Under the pieces are notes generated by a model. It was not told where the DNA came from. It saw only the letters and a program-made list of their open reading frames with translations, and ran no database searches. A DNA stretch of 64,000 nt from Gemmatimonadota bacterium (GTDB lineage: Bacteria; Gemmatimonadota; Gemmatimonadetes; Longimicrobiales; Gaopeijiaceae): assembly GCA_022571515.1 (NCBI GenBank), contig JACZXQ010000012.1, positions 1-64,000 of the forward strand, given 5' to 3'. The position numbers and the translations under genes were made by a program. Below, piece by piece: positions 7,561 through 15,801 of the stretch. The first letter of the stretch is position 1; each line of letters opens with the position of its first letter.

Positions 7561-8864
7561 CCGCCCACGAGTCCCCCCGCGCGCCGTCGCCCATTCGAGC
7601 GTTCGCTCCGCTTGCCGGACTTCTTCTCGCGTTTTCTGTGGGCCCGGCTCCCGCGATGGCCGTCCAACAGAGGCCGACCGCCGACGCGTGCATCGAATGC
7701 CACCTGACGCTGGACGAAGATCGCCTTTCCGCGCCGGCTACCATGTTCGAAACCGACATTCACGCCGAGCGAGGATTCGGATGTCTCGCGTGTCACGGAG
7801 CAAGGAAGAACTCGGACGCTCTGGACCCGTCCGCCGGTTTTCTAAGCAAGCCCAGCCGCCGCGAGATACCGGAACTGTGCGGCTCCTGTCACTCCGACGC
7901 TGCGTTCATGCGTGATTACGACCCGTCCCTACGAGTCGATCAGGTTCTCGAGTACAGATCCTCGATTCACGGCCAGCGCCTCATGGAGGAGGACGACGCC
8001 GACGTGGCGACGTGCGTGAGTTGTCATCCGGCACACGCGACGCGGCCGCCTTCGGACACCGAGTCCAGCGTGTACCCCTCTCGCGTGGCGGAACTCTGTG
8101 GCTCGTGTCATGGAGATCCCGAGATCATGGGACGCCACGACATTGGCACGGAGCAACTGGAGGATTACAAGGGCAGCGTCCACGGAAAGCTGATGTACGA
8201 GGAGGAAGACCTCACCGCGCCGACGTGCAACGATTGTCACGGCAATCACGGCGCTGCGCCACCGGGACTCGCTTCCGTGGCCAACGTGTGCGGAGAGTGC
8301 CACTCGATGATGGCGACCCTCTTCAGCGAAAACGGTCACGCCGACCTCTTCATCGAGCAGGATCTTCCCGGCTGTGCTACGTGTCACGCCAACCACGCGG
8401 TCGAGGAGGTGACCGACGAGGCCCTGACCCTACGCAGCGAAGAAATCTGTGGCCAGTGCCATGAGGACGACGACCCCTTCGGCCACGAGTTCGTCGAGAT
8501 GAAGCGGCTCGTGGACTCCCTCAAGGCCCAACACGCGGCCGGCCTCACCCTCCTTGAGGAGGCCGAGAACGCGGGAATGGAAGTGGGCCAGGCCCTGTTC
8601 GAACTAGAGGGCGTGAATACGGCCCTGACCAAAGCTAGGACCGCCGTGCACTCCTTCCGAGTCGATCCAGTGAAGGAGGAGGTGGAAGCTGGACTGGAGA
8701 TCGCGGAGGCCGCCCGAAGACGGGGGATCGAAGCCTTGGAAGAACACCGGTTCCGTAGGGTCGGGCTCGCCCTGTCGACCGCCGTTATCGCACTTCTGAT
8801 CGTGGGGCTCCTGCTGAAGATCAAGGACATCGAAGAACGCGCCACCGAGTCCCTGCCCCCTTGA
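7557..8864 (+). CDS. Membrane-anchored nine-haem cytochrome c
   Basis: 435 aa with an N-terminal leader ending AMAV, nine CXXCH sites (CIECH, CLACH, CGSCH, CVSCH, CGSCH, CNDCH, CGECH, CATCH, CGQCH), an internal repeat built around S-x-HG (SSIHGQ, GSVHGK), then a helical stalk of about 80 residues and a C-terminal membrane helix (LALSTAVIALLIVGLLLKI) with a short charged cytoplasmic tail. It starts inside the 16-haem stop (ATGA) and is followed after 16 nt by a Rieske protein and cytochrome b. Placement suggests it accepts electrons from the Rieske/b pair in place of cytochrome c1 or f and passes them to the conduit. It has no counterpart in the right operon. Confidence 0.8.
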   Translation: MTAHESPRAPSPIRAFAPLAGLLLAFSVGPAPAMAVQQRPTADACIECHLTLDEDRLSAPATMFETDIHAERGFGCLACHGARKNSDALDPSAGFLSKPSRREIPELCGSCHSDAAFMRDYDPSLRVDQVLEYRSSIHGQRLMEEDDADVATCVSCHPAHATRPPSDTESSVYPSRVAELCGSCHGDPEIMGRHDIGTEQLEDYKGSVHGKLMYEEEDLTAPTCNDCHGNHGAAPPGLASVANVCGECHSMMATLFSENGHADLFIEQDLPGCATCHANHAVEEVTDEALTLRSEEICGQCHEDDDPFGHEFVEMKRLVDSLKAQHAAGLTLLEEAENAGMEVGQALFELEGVNTALTKARTAVHSFRVDPVKEEVEAGLEIAEAARRRGIEALEEHRFRRVGLALSTAVIALLIVGLLLKIKDIEERATESLPP

Positions 8865-8880
8865 CCGTGAAGGAAGAACA

Positions 8881-9324
8881 ATGAGATCGAAGCGCCTCAT
8901 GTCTCGCAAGCGGTTCGTAGACTGGATCCTGGGCACGACGGCAGGTGGCTTCCTGATGTCCGTGCTCTATCCGGTCACCCGCTACTTGGTGCCACCCGAC
9001 GTGGCCGAGTCGGCTGTGTCGTCCGTCGTCCTGCCGTTCGCCGTGAGTGAGTTTCCGCGGAACTCAGGGCGAATCTTCCGGTTCGGGACCCAACCAGGCA
9101 TCATGATTCGGACCTCTTCAGGAGAGTTGCGAGCATTCTCCGCCAGATGCACACACCTGGACTGCACGGTCCAGTACCGCGACGATCTCCATCACATCTG
9201 GTGCGCCTGCCACAACGGCCACTTCGACCTCTCAGGCCGCAACATCGCCGGACCGCCACCCGAACCGCTACCCGCATTCAACGTCAACGTCCGCGGTGAC
9301 CAGATCGTGGTCAGCAGGCTCTAA
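8881..9324 (+). CDS. Rieske [2Fe-2S] protein of a cytochrome bc-type complex
   Basis: 147 aa. A basic N-terminus ([11 protein letters not shown]) and one membrane helix resemble a twin-arginine-type anchor with KR in place of RR. The Rieske domain has both cluster-binding loops: CTHLDC, then CACHNGHF, supplying the two Cys and two His ligands and the usual disulfide pair. Start 8881 follows an aaggaag site. Its stop TAA overlaps the cytochrome b start (TAATG). Role: takes the first electron from quinol at the Qo site and passes it to a c-type haem, here probably the adjacent nine-haem membrane cytochrome. Confidence 0.95.
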   Translation: MRSKRLMSRKRFVDWILGTTAGGFLMSVLYPVTRYLVPPDVAESAVSSVVLPFAVSEFPRNSGRIFRFGTQPGIMIRTSSGELRAFSARCTHLDCTVQYRDDLHHIWCACHNGHFDLSGRNIAGPPPEPLPAFNVNVRGDQIVVSRL

Positions 9325-10427
9325 TGACAGAGCAGCGTCATGCTGGCGCGATGAGACGTTTGTGGCAGTGGCTGGACTACCGCGTTGGGCTCTCTGAGCT
9401 TCTCCCTTTGGCCAGGAAGAAGCGGGTGCCGATTCACCGGCATACCTTCTGGTACTACATGGGAGGGATGCTCGTCTTTCTCTTCATGCTCCAAGTGGCC
9501 ACGGGCGTATTGTTACTCTTTTATTACCGCCCCAGCTCCGAAGGCGCCTTCGAGTCGATCCAGTTCCTCATGGCCGAAGTGGAATTCGGCTGGCTGATTC
9601 GCTCCATCCATGCCTGGGGAGCGAACCTGATGGTCTTCACGGCGTTCGTGCACATGTTCAGCGTCTACCTTCTCAAAGCCTATCGTGCGCCCCGCGAACT
9701 CACCTGGATGACGGGAGCGGGCCTCCTCTTTCTCGCGATGGGCCTTGGATTCACGGGCTACTTGTTGCCGTGGAACGAACTCGCCTTCTTTGCGACGCGC
9801 GTGGGGACCGAGATCCCCGCCGTCATCCCGGGCGTGGGCCCGTTCATCCGTGAGTTCCTCCGGGGTGGAGACGACGTCACCGGGGCTACGCTGACCCGGT
9901 TCTACGCGCTGCATATATCGGTTCTTCCGGGACTCATGATTCTTCTCGTTGGCCTCCACGTCCTTCTGGTCCAACGACACGGGATGAGCGTGCCACCGAG
10001 CGTCGAGGCCGAAGGCGGTGGGAAGACCTCCATCTCCTTCTTCCCCAACTTCGTGCTTCGCGACCTGGTGGGTTGGCTGTCGGCCCTTGCCATTCTCGCG
10101 GCCATGGCCGCGTTCTTTCCCGCCGAGCTAGGCGAGAAAGCGGATCCGTTCGCTTCGGCTCCGATCGGAATCAAGCCGGAGTGGTACTTCATGTTCATGT
10201 TCCAGAGCTTGAAATACTTCCCTGCCAGGGTTCTCGGCGTGGAGGGCGAGCTGGTGGGCGTGCTGGCGTTCGGGTTCATGGCAGCGGTGCTTGTCCTCAT
10301 GCCGTTCCTGGATCGGGGTGGCAAAGATGGCCGCCCTGACCCGTTCTGGAACATCCTCGCCTGGGGCACCCTTCTCTACATCATCGTGTTGACGTACGTG
10401 GGCTACACAGCGGACTCGACTCTATAG
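9324..10427 (+). CDS. Cytochrome b, full-length b6f-like form
   Basis: 367 aa, multi-spanning, equal to cytochrome b6 plus subunit IV in one chain. Haem ligand pairs are [15 protein letters not shown] (13 residues between His) and a second pair 14 residues apart (ALHIS...VGLHVL), the b6f-type spacing. The Qo motif PEWYF is present. The Cys that binds haem c(n) in b6f is replaced by Tyr (WYYMGG where b6 has YCLGG), so that extra haem is probably absent. No cytochrome c1, f or monohaem subunit follows; the partner is the upstream nine-haem protein. It oxidises quinol, or reduces quinone if electrons run inward, at the inner membrane. Confidence 0.93.
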   Translation: MTEQRHAGAMRRLWQWLDYRVGLSELLPLARKKRVPIHRHTFWYYMGGMLVFLFMLQVATGVLLLFYYRPSSEGAFESIQFLMAEVEFGWLIRSIHAWGANLMVFTAFVHMFSVYLLKAYRAPRELTWMTGAGLLFLAMGLGFTGYLLPWNELAFFATRVGTEIPAVIPGVGPFIREFLRGGDDVTGATLTRFYALHISVLPGLMILLVGLHVLLVQRHGMSVPPSVEAEGGGKTSISFFPNFVLRDLVGWLSALAILAAMAAFFPAELGEKADPFASAPIGIKPEWYFMFMFQSLKYFPARVLGVEGELVGVLAFGFMAAVLVLMPFLDRGGKDGRPDPFWNILAWGTLLYIIVLTYVGYTADSTL

Positions 10428-10451
10428 CAGCGCCGCCCATAGGATTTTGCC

Positions 10452-10913
10452 TCAGCCTCCCGCCAACACCTCGGGGCGAAGGCTGGTCAGTATGTAATGT
10501 GCCACGGCGTCGATCTCCCTTGGGGTGATGCCCGCCACGCCCCAAGTAGGCATGCCTTCCGGATGGCCCACGAAGATGCCGTGCCTGAGGACCTCCAGAT
10601 CTCCGTCGTACTCCCATCCGGCTTCGACCAGGGACGGCACTTCCAGTTTGCGCTCTGCGGCGTAATCCGTACCTCCCTCCCCCATCAAGCCATGGCACTT
10701 CCGGCACTCCGAAGCGAATACCACCGCTCCCTGGATGGCATACTCCTCCTCGTCGCTCCATGCGATCGAGTCGAACAGCGCGGGTGAGTAGAGCGTCTTC
10801 GCTTCCTCCACCCGCTCTTCGGCAGGCGGCGGAAGGAACTCGTGCTTGCCGCACCCGCCGAGTGGCAAACACACGCCAAGTGCGGCGGCAACTGCGAAGG
10901 ACCGTCCAATCAT
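10452..10913 (-). CDS. Monohaem lipoprotein cytochrome c (class I type)
   Basis: 153 aa with lipobox LGGC near residue 21, one CXXCH (CRKCH) about residue 70, and a probable axial Met in GMPTWG; the C-terminal helix (PREIDAVAHYILT) is typical of small class I cytochromes. It is the last gene of the right conduit operon and its start overlaps the TPR gene stop by 4 nt. It converges tail to tail with cytochrome b across 24 nt. Likely a diffusible-type or membrane-tethered electron carrier linking the conduit to other periplasmic partners. Confidence 0.85.
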   Translation of the reverse strand: MIGRSFAVAAALGVCLPLGGCGKHEFLPPPAEERVEEAKTLYSPALFDSIAWSDEEEYAIQGAVVFASECRKCHGLMGEGGTDYAAERKLEVPSLVEAGWEYDGDLEVLRHGIFVGHPEGMPTWGVAGITPREIDAVAHYILTSLRPEVLAGG

Positions 10914-11311
10914 TTTGGCACCTCATCGGGAGACTCGGTCGAATCCGGCTCGGTGGCGTGGATCAGGCTCACTCCGGGCGCGGCCTTGCGGGCCATGTCG
11001 AGCGCGGAGTCCGCCGCGGCCCGGTTGCCCAACGCGAGTTGCGCCATGTTCACGCCGAACCACGCGGCGGCGTTGTCGGGCATGCCTTCTGTCGCTGTAG
11101 TGTAATGCCGGAGCGCCTCTTCCAAACCCTTATCCCGGAAAGCGGCGTTACCGCTGTCCACGTGCGCCACGACCTCGGGCGGCCAAGCCGCCCTTGATTG
11201 CCAAGCCGCCTGGGCGTCCACGGTCTCGGTTCGCCGGTCCTCCGGAAAGCACCCCCACGCGAGCGCCACGGCAGCGAGCACGCTAGGGACCAACACTGGG
11301 TTACGCTTCAT
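10910..11311 (-). CDS. TPR-like lipoprotein in the right conduit operon
   Basis: 133 aa; start 11311 is backed by GGAGGTGG about 7 nt upstream and lies 2 nt from the 16-haem stop. The leader LVPSVLAAVALAWGC gives a lipobox. The mature part has one or two tetratricopeptide-like helical hairpins (GNAAFRDKGLEEALRHYTTA, PDNAAAWFGVNMAQLALGNRAAADSAL). No haem site. It might help assembly of the multihaem proteins or act as a scaffold; this is inferred from position only. Confidence 0.75.
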   Translation of the reverse strand: MKRNPVLVPSVLAAVALAWGCFPEDRRTETVDAQAAWQSRAAWPPEVVAHVDSGNAAFRDKGLEEALRHYTTATEGMPDNAAAWFGVNMAQLALGNRAAADSALDMARKAAPGVSLIHATEPDSTESPDEVPK

Positions 11312-11313
11312 CG

Positions 11314-12732
11314 CTATCCACCTCCTGGAACAGTGATGTGACAGGCGAAGCATGTACGCGGGCTCTTCGCTCTCGCACGGGCCGCATCGAACCCGGGACC
11401 GTGCGGATTGACCTGGAACGCACCGGTAACGGAGTGGCACTGTACACAGTCGCGCTGTGAGTGACAGCTCGCGCAGCTCTCCAGGGTCTGGCGGGCAGCC
11501 TGGCCGTGACGGATCAGCCAGAGTGGCTCTGCGTCGTGGAAGCCCCTGCCGAGCCTTCCCGAACTCTCGAATCCTTGGCCGATGTGGCACGCCCGGCAGA
11601 ATACCTGGGTGCTGTGACAGTTCGCGCACTCGGCGCTTTGACCGTACGCCTCCGTGGCATGGCGCGTGACGAAGTTGTCGGGGTGGAACTCGTTCCCGGT
11701 GGCACCATCGTGACACGCCGTGCACGTCTCCTGTGTGTGGCACGTCTGGCACAGCGACTCATCGCTTCCGGCCAGCGCCTCATGGCCCCGCAAGAAGAAC
11801 GGCGACTCGTGGGACAGGGGCGCGTCCCGCACCAGGGTAGCGCCGGGCGCCCTCACATCCGCCCTGCGGGGGAATTCGGCAAGCACGGACGGACCCGGTT
11901 CCACATGGCAGGACGCACAGTCGTCTCGCGTGTGGCAGGTCGTGCACTCGCCGGCTGACGAAAAGGTCCCGTGTTCTTCCAAGTAGTCGGCCGAGCCATG
12001 GTCGTCGGGCACATCGTAATGGGCCTCAGTTGCCGGTAACACCATGTCCGGAGGAGCCAGTGGAATGGACGGGATCGGGTCCAGTCCGGTGTTCACGTGA
12101 CAGTCCAGGCAGCGGTCACGGGTGTGGCAGGTCGCGCAGCGGCCGGCATCGCTTTCACTCAGTTCACCGTGCACCTCGCCCCGGAAACCATCCTGCTCAT
12201 GGGCCCCCGGTGCTTCGATGGCAGCGATCCTGGATCGTGAGAAGCCACTCTCCGTGAGGGGGACGTGGCACTGGGTGCAGTCCGCGTCGGTCACGTGGTC
12301 ATCAGCCTCGTGTTCGTGGCACCCCCAGCAACTCCCCAACTCGACCCCTTCGACCGACATGCGTTCGGCGTCGGGCTGGCTGTGGCACGCCTCGCAGGTG
12401 AGGGCCTCTTCCCCGTCCGCTTCCATTTCGCGCACATGCTCGACGTGGTCGAACGCGACGTTGGTGACCGAGGGTGTGGGGCCCTCCCACTGGACGCGCT
12501 CCTCGTCGACCCCGTCGTGGCAATTCGCACAACTCTCCGGCTCGGGGTAGGACGTCGCGATCAGGCCATCGGGAACACCCTCATGGCATCCCATGCAAAG
12601 CGGAAACAGCCCCTCGTGCTCTTCGTGCGGGAACGGATCCTCCTGCCCGCGCTCCGCGGCCAGCAGAATCGCCACTGGGGCAACCGCAAGTGCGAGACCG
12701 AGCAGTACGCGGATCGTGGGCGACGCTCTCAT
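11314..12732 (-). CDS. Sixteen-haem cytochrome c (right conduit)
   Basis: 472 aa with a Sec leader (VLLGLALAVAPVAILLAA). Sixteen CXXCH sites in the same order as the paralogue at 6148-7560, including the doublets CATCH-TRDR-CLDCH, CTTCH-TRDD-CASCH, CQTCH-TQET-CTACH, CANCH-STQVF-CRACH and CASCH-SQRD-CVQCH. Near-identical landmarks are DPFPHEEHEGLFPLCMGCH at the mature N-terminus and NPHGPGFD near the C-terminus. Its start overlaps the barrel stop by 4 nt. Same inferred role as the left copy; the clear sequence divergence between the two suggests an old duplication rather than a recent one. Confidence 0.85.
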   Translation of the reverse strand: MRASPTIRVLLGLALAVAPVAILLAAERGQEDPFPHEEHEGLFPLCMGCHEGVPDGLIATSYPEPESCANCHDGVDEERVQWEGPTPSVTNVAFDHVEHVREMEADGEEALTCEACHSQPDAERMSVEGVELGSCWGCHEHEADDHVTDADCTQCHVPLTESGFSRSRIAAIEAPGAHEQDGFRGEVHGELSESDAGRCATCHTRDRCLDCHVNTGLDPIPSIPLAPPDMVLPATEAHYDVPDDHGSADYLEEHGTFSSAGECTTCHTRDDCASCHVEPGPSVLAEFPRRADVRAPGATLVRDAPLSHESPFFLRGHEALAGSDESLCQTCHTQETCTACHDGATGNEFHPDNFVTRHATEAYGQSAECANCHSTQVFCRACHIGQGFESSGRLGRGFHDAEPLWLIRHGQAARQTLESCASCHSQRDCVQCHSVTGAFQVNPHGPGFDAARARAKSPRTCFACHITVPGGG

Positions 12733-14198
12733 CGGCCCCGTCTCCTGAGCCCAGGATCACTCCCGATCTCGATGCGGAGCGACGACCACGCCCGGAACTG
12801 GTTGAAGTCACGGTCCACCGCGCGATTCTCGGGCCGGTGGAGGTAAAGGCTGAAGCCGCTTTCGAGCCGGGTCCCCGGAAAAACCTCCAGGCTGGCTGAG
12901 GCGCCGCCGCCCCATGCCACGTTCTCTCCAACCCGGAACTCCTCGATCTGCTGGAACGCCGTGAGCGAACCGGTCAGGTTGAGACGCTCGTCCGGGGCCC
13001 ACCTCACTGCCAGGTCAGCGGTGTTGAGGAAGGCCCCGTTGCCCCACTCGATCCTGTAGGAGCCGTCCAGACGCCAAGCGGTGAAGGCCTGCCAGTTGCC
13101 ACCGGCGGAGGCGCGCCAGGCATCGTCTTCGAGGGGGCTGAACACCACCGTGGCGTTTGCGTCTTGGTACCGCCTCAGACCGCCGGCGGCCCACAGGCCC
13201 AGACCACCGCCAAACGCCCAACTCCCGCGGGCCTCGGCCTCGTGATAAGCCACGGGGCTGAAGAAGCCCCATATGGTGGACAGGTCGAAATAGGGCAGAT
13301 ATCTGCGACCCGTCAGCTCTACGATGAAGGAAGCGTCCGACGGTAGGTATTGAAGCGTGAGGTGGGCCTTCCCCACTCGCTCAAAGGCCACGTCGTAGTC
13401 CACCGAACCATTTATCCTGAGCGGCCGAAGCCCGCTGGTGCGGAGATCGAGGGATGCGCGTTCGGAAAGCAGGACCGCCGGGTCCGTGAAGACCTCGCGC
13501 TGATAACGGAGCGCGATCGAACTGGCGCGTGGCAGCCTCACCTGGAGGGAACCACCGTAGAGGTAGGCGTCGTCGTCAGGCACGAAATCCTCGATCCCAC
13601 GGAGTGCGTCGGAGATGGGTTCTCGCAGGCCCCGCGCCAGGCTGCGGCCCGCGAAGGCCTCGAGCCGAAGCCGGCCGGCGACCGCACCCACGCTCCCGCC
13701 GTCGAAGCTGGAGAAGCCGAGCCCGGACGTGTTCTCCATGCGTCCCAGCCGGATCCGGAGGGCCCCGCGTCGCAGTTGTGCGTACGCCAGCAGCGCGTCG
13801 AACGAGTCGTCCTGGCGCGGCCAGATGAGATCACCGCCCGTGCGCGCCCGTGCGCGGAGCAGACCGGTGACACTGAGACCACGAAGGCCCAGGCCCCACG
13901 CCGTGAACCCCAGATCTTGCGTCAGTGCGACCGTGCCTTGAACCGCCACAGTCCGGTAGTAGGTGCACCGCACGTCGGGAATGCAGGTCACCGGGAAGCC
14001 TTCGAACGACAGGCTGCCGTCGGGCGCTCGTGTCACGAGGTCGAAGGCGACTGTGTCCTGTTGGATGGGGCGCAGCTCCACGTAACGGGCGGTGCTCTGC
14101 AGCCATCCGCGGTAGCCCTGGGCGGCCAAGGGTCGCACCACCCCAAGGGTCGCCGCCAGAACCATACCGACGCGGAACCACAGGTGACGACCCGTCAT
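12729..14198 (-). CDS. Outer-membrane beta-barrel of the porin-cytochrome conduit (right)
   Basis: 489 aa from the ATG at 14198, which overlaps the 20-haem stop (ATGA); leader ends PLAAQ. Barrel-like alternation with many Tyr/Trp and Arg, and a final strand AWSSLRIEI. Paralogue of the barrel at 4670-6151: nearly equal length, C72/C78 Cys pair (TCIPDVRC), shared RYVELRPIQQDTV against QYVEIRPLITDSV and RRYLPYFDLSTIWGFF against RHYQPFFELWTIWGSF. It would form the sheath through which the adjacent multihaem chain crosses the outer membrane. I cannot assign it to a named porin family without a profile search. Confidence 0.8.
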   Translation of the reverse strand: MTGRHLWFRVGMVLAATLGVVRPLAAQGYRGWLQSTARYVELRPIQQDTVAFDLVTRAPDGSLSFEGFPVTCIPDVRCTYYRTVAVQGTVALTQDLGFTAWGLGLRGLSVTGLLRARARTGGDLIWPRQDDSFDALLAYAQLRRGALRIRLGRMENTSGLGFSSFDGGSVGAVAGRLRLEAFAGRSLARGLREPISDALRGIEDFVPDDDAYLYGGSLQVRLPRASSIALRYQREVFTDPAVLLSERASLDLRTSGLRPLRINGSVDYDVAFERVGKAHLTLQYLPSDASFIVELTGRRYLPYFDLSTIWGFFSPVAYHEAEARGSWAFGGGLGLWAAGGLRRYQDANATVVFSPLEDDAWRASAGGNWQAFTAWRLDGSYRIEWGNGAFLNTADLAVRWAPDERLNLTGSLTAFQQIEEFRVGENVAWGGGASASLEVFPGTRLESGFSLYLHRPENRAVDRDFNQFRAWSSLRIEIGSDPGLRRRGR

Positions 14199-15769
14199 CG
14201 GCCACGTCCCGTCGCTGCGGTGGGCGGTGGCAGCGTATGGCAGTCCTCGCAGCCCTCGTCCGAGTCCAGTTTGTGGTCGGTGTACTCCTGATGGCACGCC
14301 AAGCAGAACGGTCGTGTCCTGGGCACCAAGTCCATCGGGCTCTCTTCGTGGCAGCCCGCTCCCGAACAACCGACGTGCACCTCAGCCGGGTGCGCCTCCA
14401 CAGGCGCCTCGACATGACAGGTCATGCACTCGCTTTCCGGCTCGTGATGGTCTTCGTGGCAGCTCGAGCACGAGTACGCTTCGGCGCTGAGCGTCAGGTC
14501 CTCCACGTGGCAGGTTGTGCAGTCCGCCGTCTCATGGTCGGCGTGATCGAATGGAAGACTGCGTGTCACGCGATCGCCCACGTCGAACGCCATCACATGC
14601 AGTCGCGTGAACGGCACCACCGGAAAGTCGCCGCTCGTGTGGCAGGCAGCACAGTCCGTGACCACCGGCTTCTCGTGGTGGCAACTCCGGCAGTCGGTAA
14701 CGGACGTGACACTCAGCCGGCCATGCGCCTCCTCGCTCTCGTGGCAGGTAGCGCAGTCATCGTCGGTGTGGTCGTCATGCGAGAAGGGAGCCTCCAGTGG
14801 GGAGACGGTCCTGACCGCAGGTCCCCGGTGCACCTCAGTGTGGCAGGCCAGGCAGTCGGCTCCCTCGACGCGAAAGTCGTGTGCCGAGTGGCAGGCGGAA
14901 CAGTCCTCCACCACGCCTGGCTCCAGTCCGTCGTGGAGCGGCGTCAGATCAGTCACGTCCTTGTGGCACGAGGAGCTCACACACGTCTCGACCGCGTCTT
15001 CCGGCCGCGACTGCTCGTGCGGCTTATGGCATGCAGCGCACGCACCCTCATGGGGGTCGTCGGGCGCAAGTTCGATCAGCACCCGCATCTGGTGGCAGCT
15101 CAAGCACGTGTCCTGATCGGGCCTCAAAGCCTCTGCGAGGACCGCCGGCTCGACATCTCCAATGACCGGCTTGCTGAAGTCGTGGCACGCCGCGCAAGGA
15201 ATCGTGAAGTCGCCCATGCGCCCGAGCTGGATCTTGGTGTTCTCGTGGCAGCCGGACTGACCACACGTCCGGTCGGTGGAGGTGAACTCGTGCAGGGATG
15301 TGGAATGACACTCCACGCACCTGAGCCCCTGTAGTACGGAATCCTGGGACTCGAGGTGCACCCTGTGGCCCGCCGAATTGACGATGATTTCCCACTCCTC
15401 AGGGTTCCCCTCGATGTGGCACGCGGCGCATCGCTCGTTGGGGACTTCCGCGTGTACCGTGAGTTCCTCGGGTTGATCGATGATCTGGGTGAGCGCCATC
15501 TGGCTACGACCGACCAGATTGGGCTGATGGCAGGCCTTGCATCCGAGGCCTCGGTGTTCGCTCTTGGCGAACTTCTCGAACGCGTCCTCCATGAGGTGGC
15601 ACGAAAGGCAGAAGTCGTTGTCGTGCTCTACGAACTCATACGCGTGGAACGAGTAATACACTCCCCCGCCAACAAGCCCCATTCCCGCCACAACCAGCAG
15701 GGCCAAGAGCCCGGGCCTGTCGGGGAGCCACCTCGCTCTGTCCCGGACAGCCCCCGAAAGGGATTTCAC
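14195..15769 (-). CDS. Twenty-haem cytochrome: NapC/NirT-like module fused to a ten-haem wire
   Basis: 524 aa from a GTG start. One N-terminal membrane helix (LLALLVVAGMGLVGGGVYYSF) is followed by FCLSCHLM and SEHRGLGCKACHQP, the pattern of NapC/NirT/NrfH quinol dehydrogenases. Twenty haem sites are counted: seventeen CXXCH and three CX4CH (CGQSGCH, CVSSSCH, CSGAGCH). Roughly residues 1-300 hold haems 1-10; the remainder holds haems 11-20 and matches the separate ten-haem protein at 3846-4673, including its CX4CH site. It therefore looks like a fusion spanning from inner-membrane quinol to the outer-membrane barrel encoded next. It would provide quinol oxidation that the left operon performs with Rieske/cytochrome b. 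Confidence 0.85.
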   Translation of the reverse strand: MKSLSGAVRDRARWLPDRPGLLALLVVAGMGLVGGGVYYSFHAYEFVEHDNDFCLSCHLMEDAFEKFAKSEHRGLGCKACHQPNLVGRSQMALTQIIDQPEELTVHAEVPNERCAACHIEGNPEEWEIIVNSAGHRVHLESQDSVLQGLRCVECHSTSLHEFTSTDRTCGQSGCHENTKIQLGRMGDFTIPCAACHDFSKPVIGDVEPAVLAEALRPDQDTCLSCHQMRVLIELAPDDPHEGACAACHKPHEQSRPEDAVETCVSSSCHKDVTDLTPLHDGLEPGVVEDCSACHSAHDFRVEGADCLACHTEVHRGPAVRTVSPLEAPFSHDDHTDDDCATCHESEEAHGRLSVTSVTDCRSCHHEKPVVTDCAACHTSGDFPVVPFTRLHVMAFDVGDRVTRSLPFDHADHETADCTTCHVEDLTLSAEAYSCSSCHEDHHEPESECMTCHVEAPVEAHPAEVHVGCSGAGCHEESPMDLVPRTRPFCLACHQEYTDHKLDSDEGCEDCHTLPPPTAATGRGR

Positions 15770-15801
15770 TCGCTCGTACCAGAGCGTCGCATAGTGGGCG
15801 C

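Noticed and set aside
10428-10451. Possible bidirectional terminator between the convergent conduit operons
   Set aside because: Only 24 nt are available and I see no convincing hairpin or T-tract; readthrough into antisense cannot be excluded.
12265-14291. Long plus-strand frames (for example 13350-14291, 313 codons) over the right barrel and 16-haem genes
   Set aside because: They are antisense to genes with haem motifs, leaders and ATGA overlaps; high GC gives long stop-free antisense frames. Their products are Arg/Pro-rich without motifs.
14195-15769. Periplasmic nitrate/nitrite reduction by the NapC-like protein
   Set aside because: No napA, nrfA or octahaem nitrite-reductase-like gene is next to it; the module is fused to the conduit haem chain instead.
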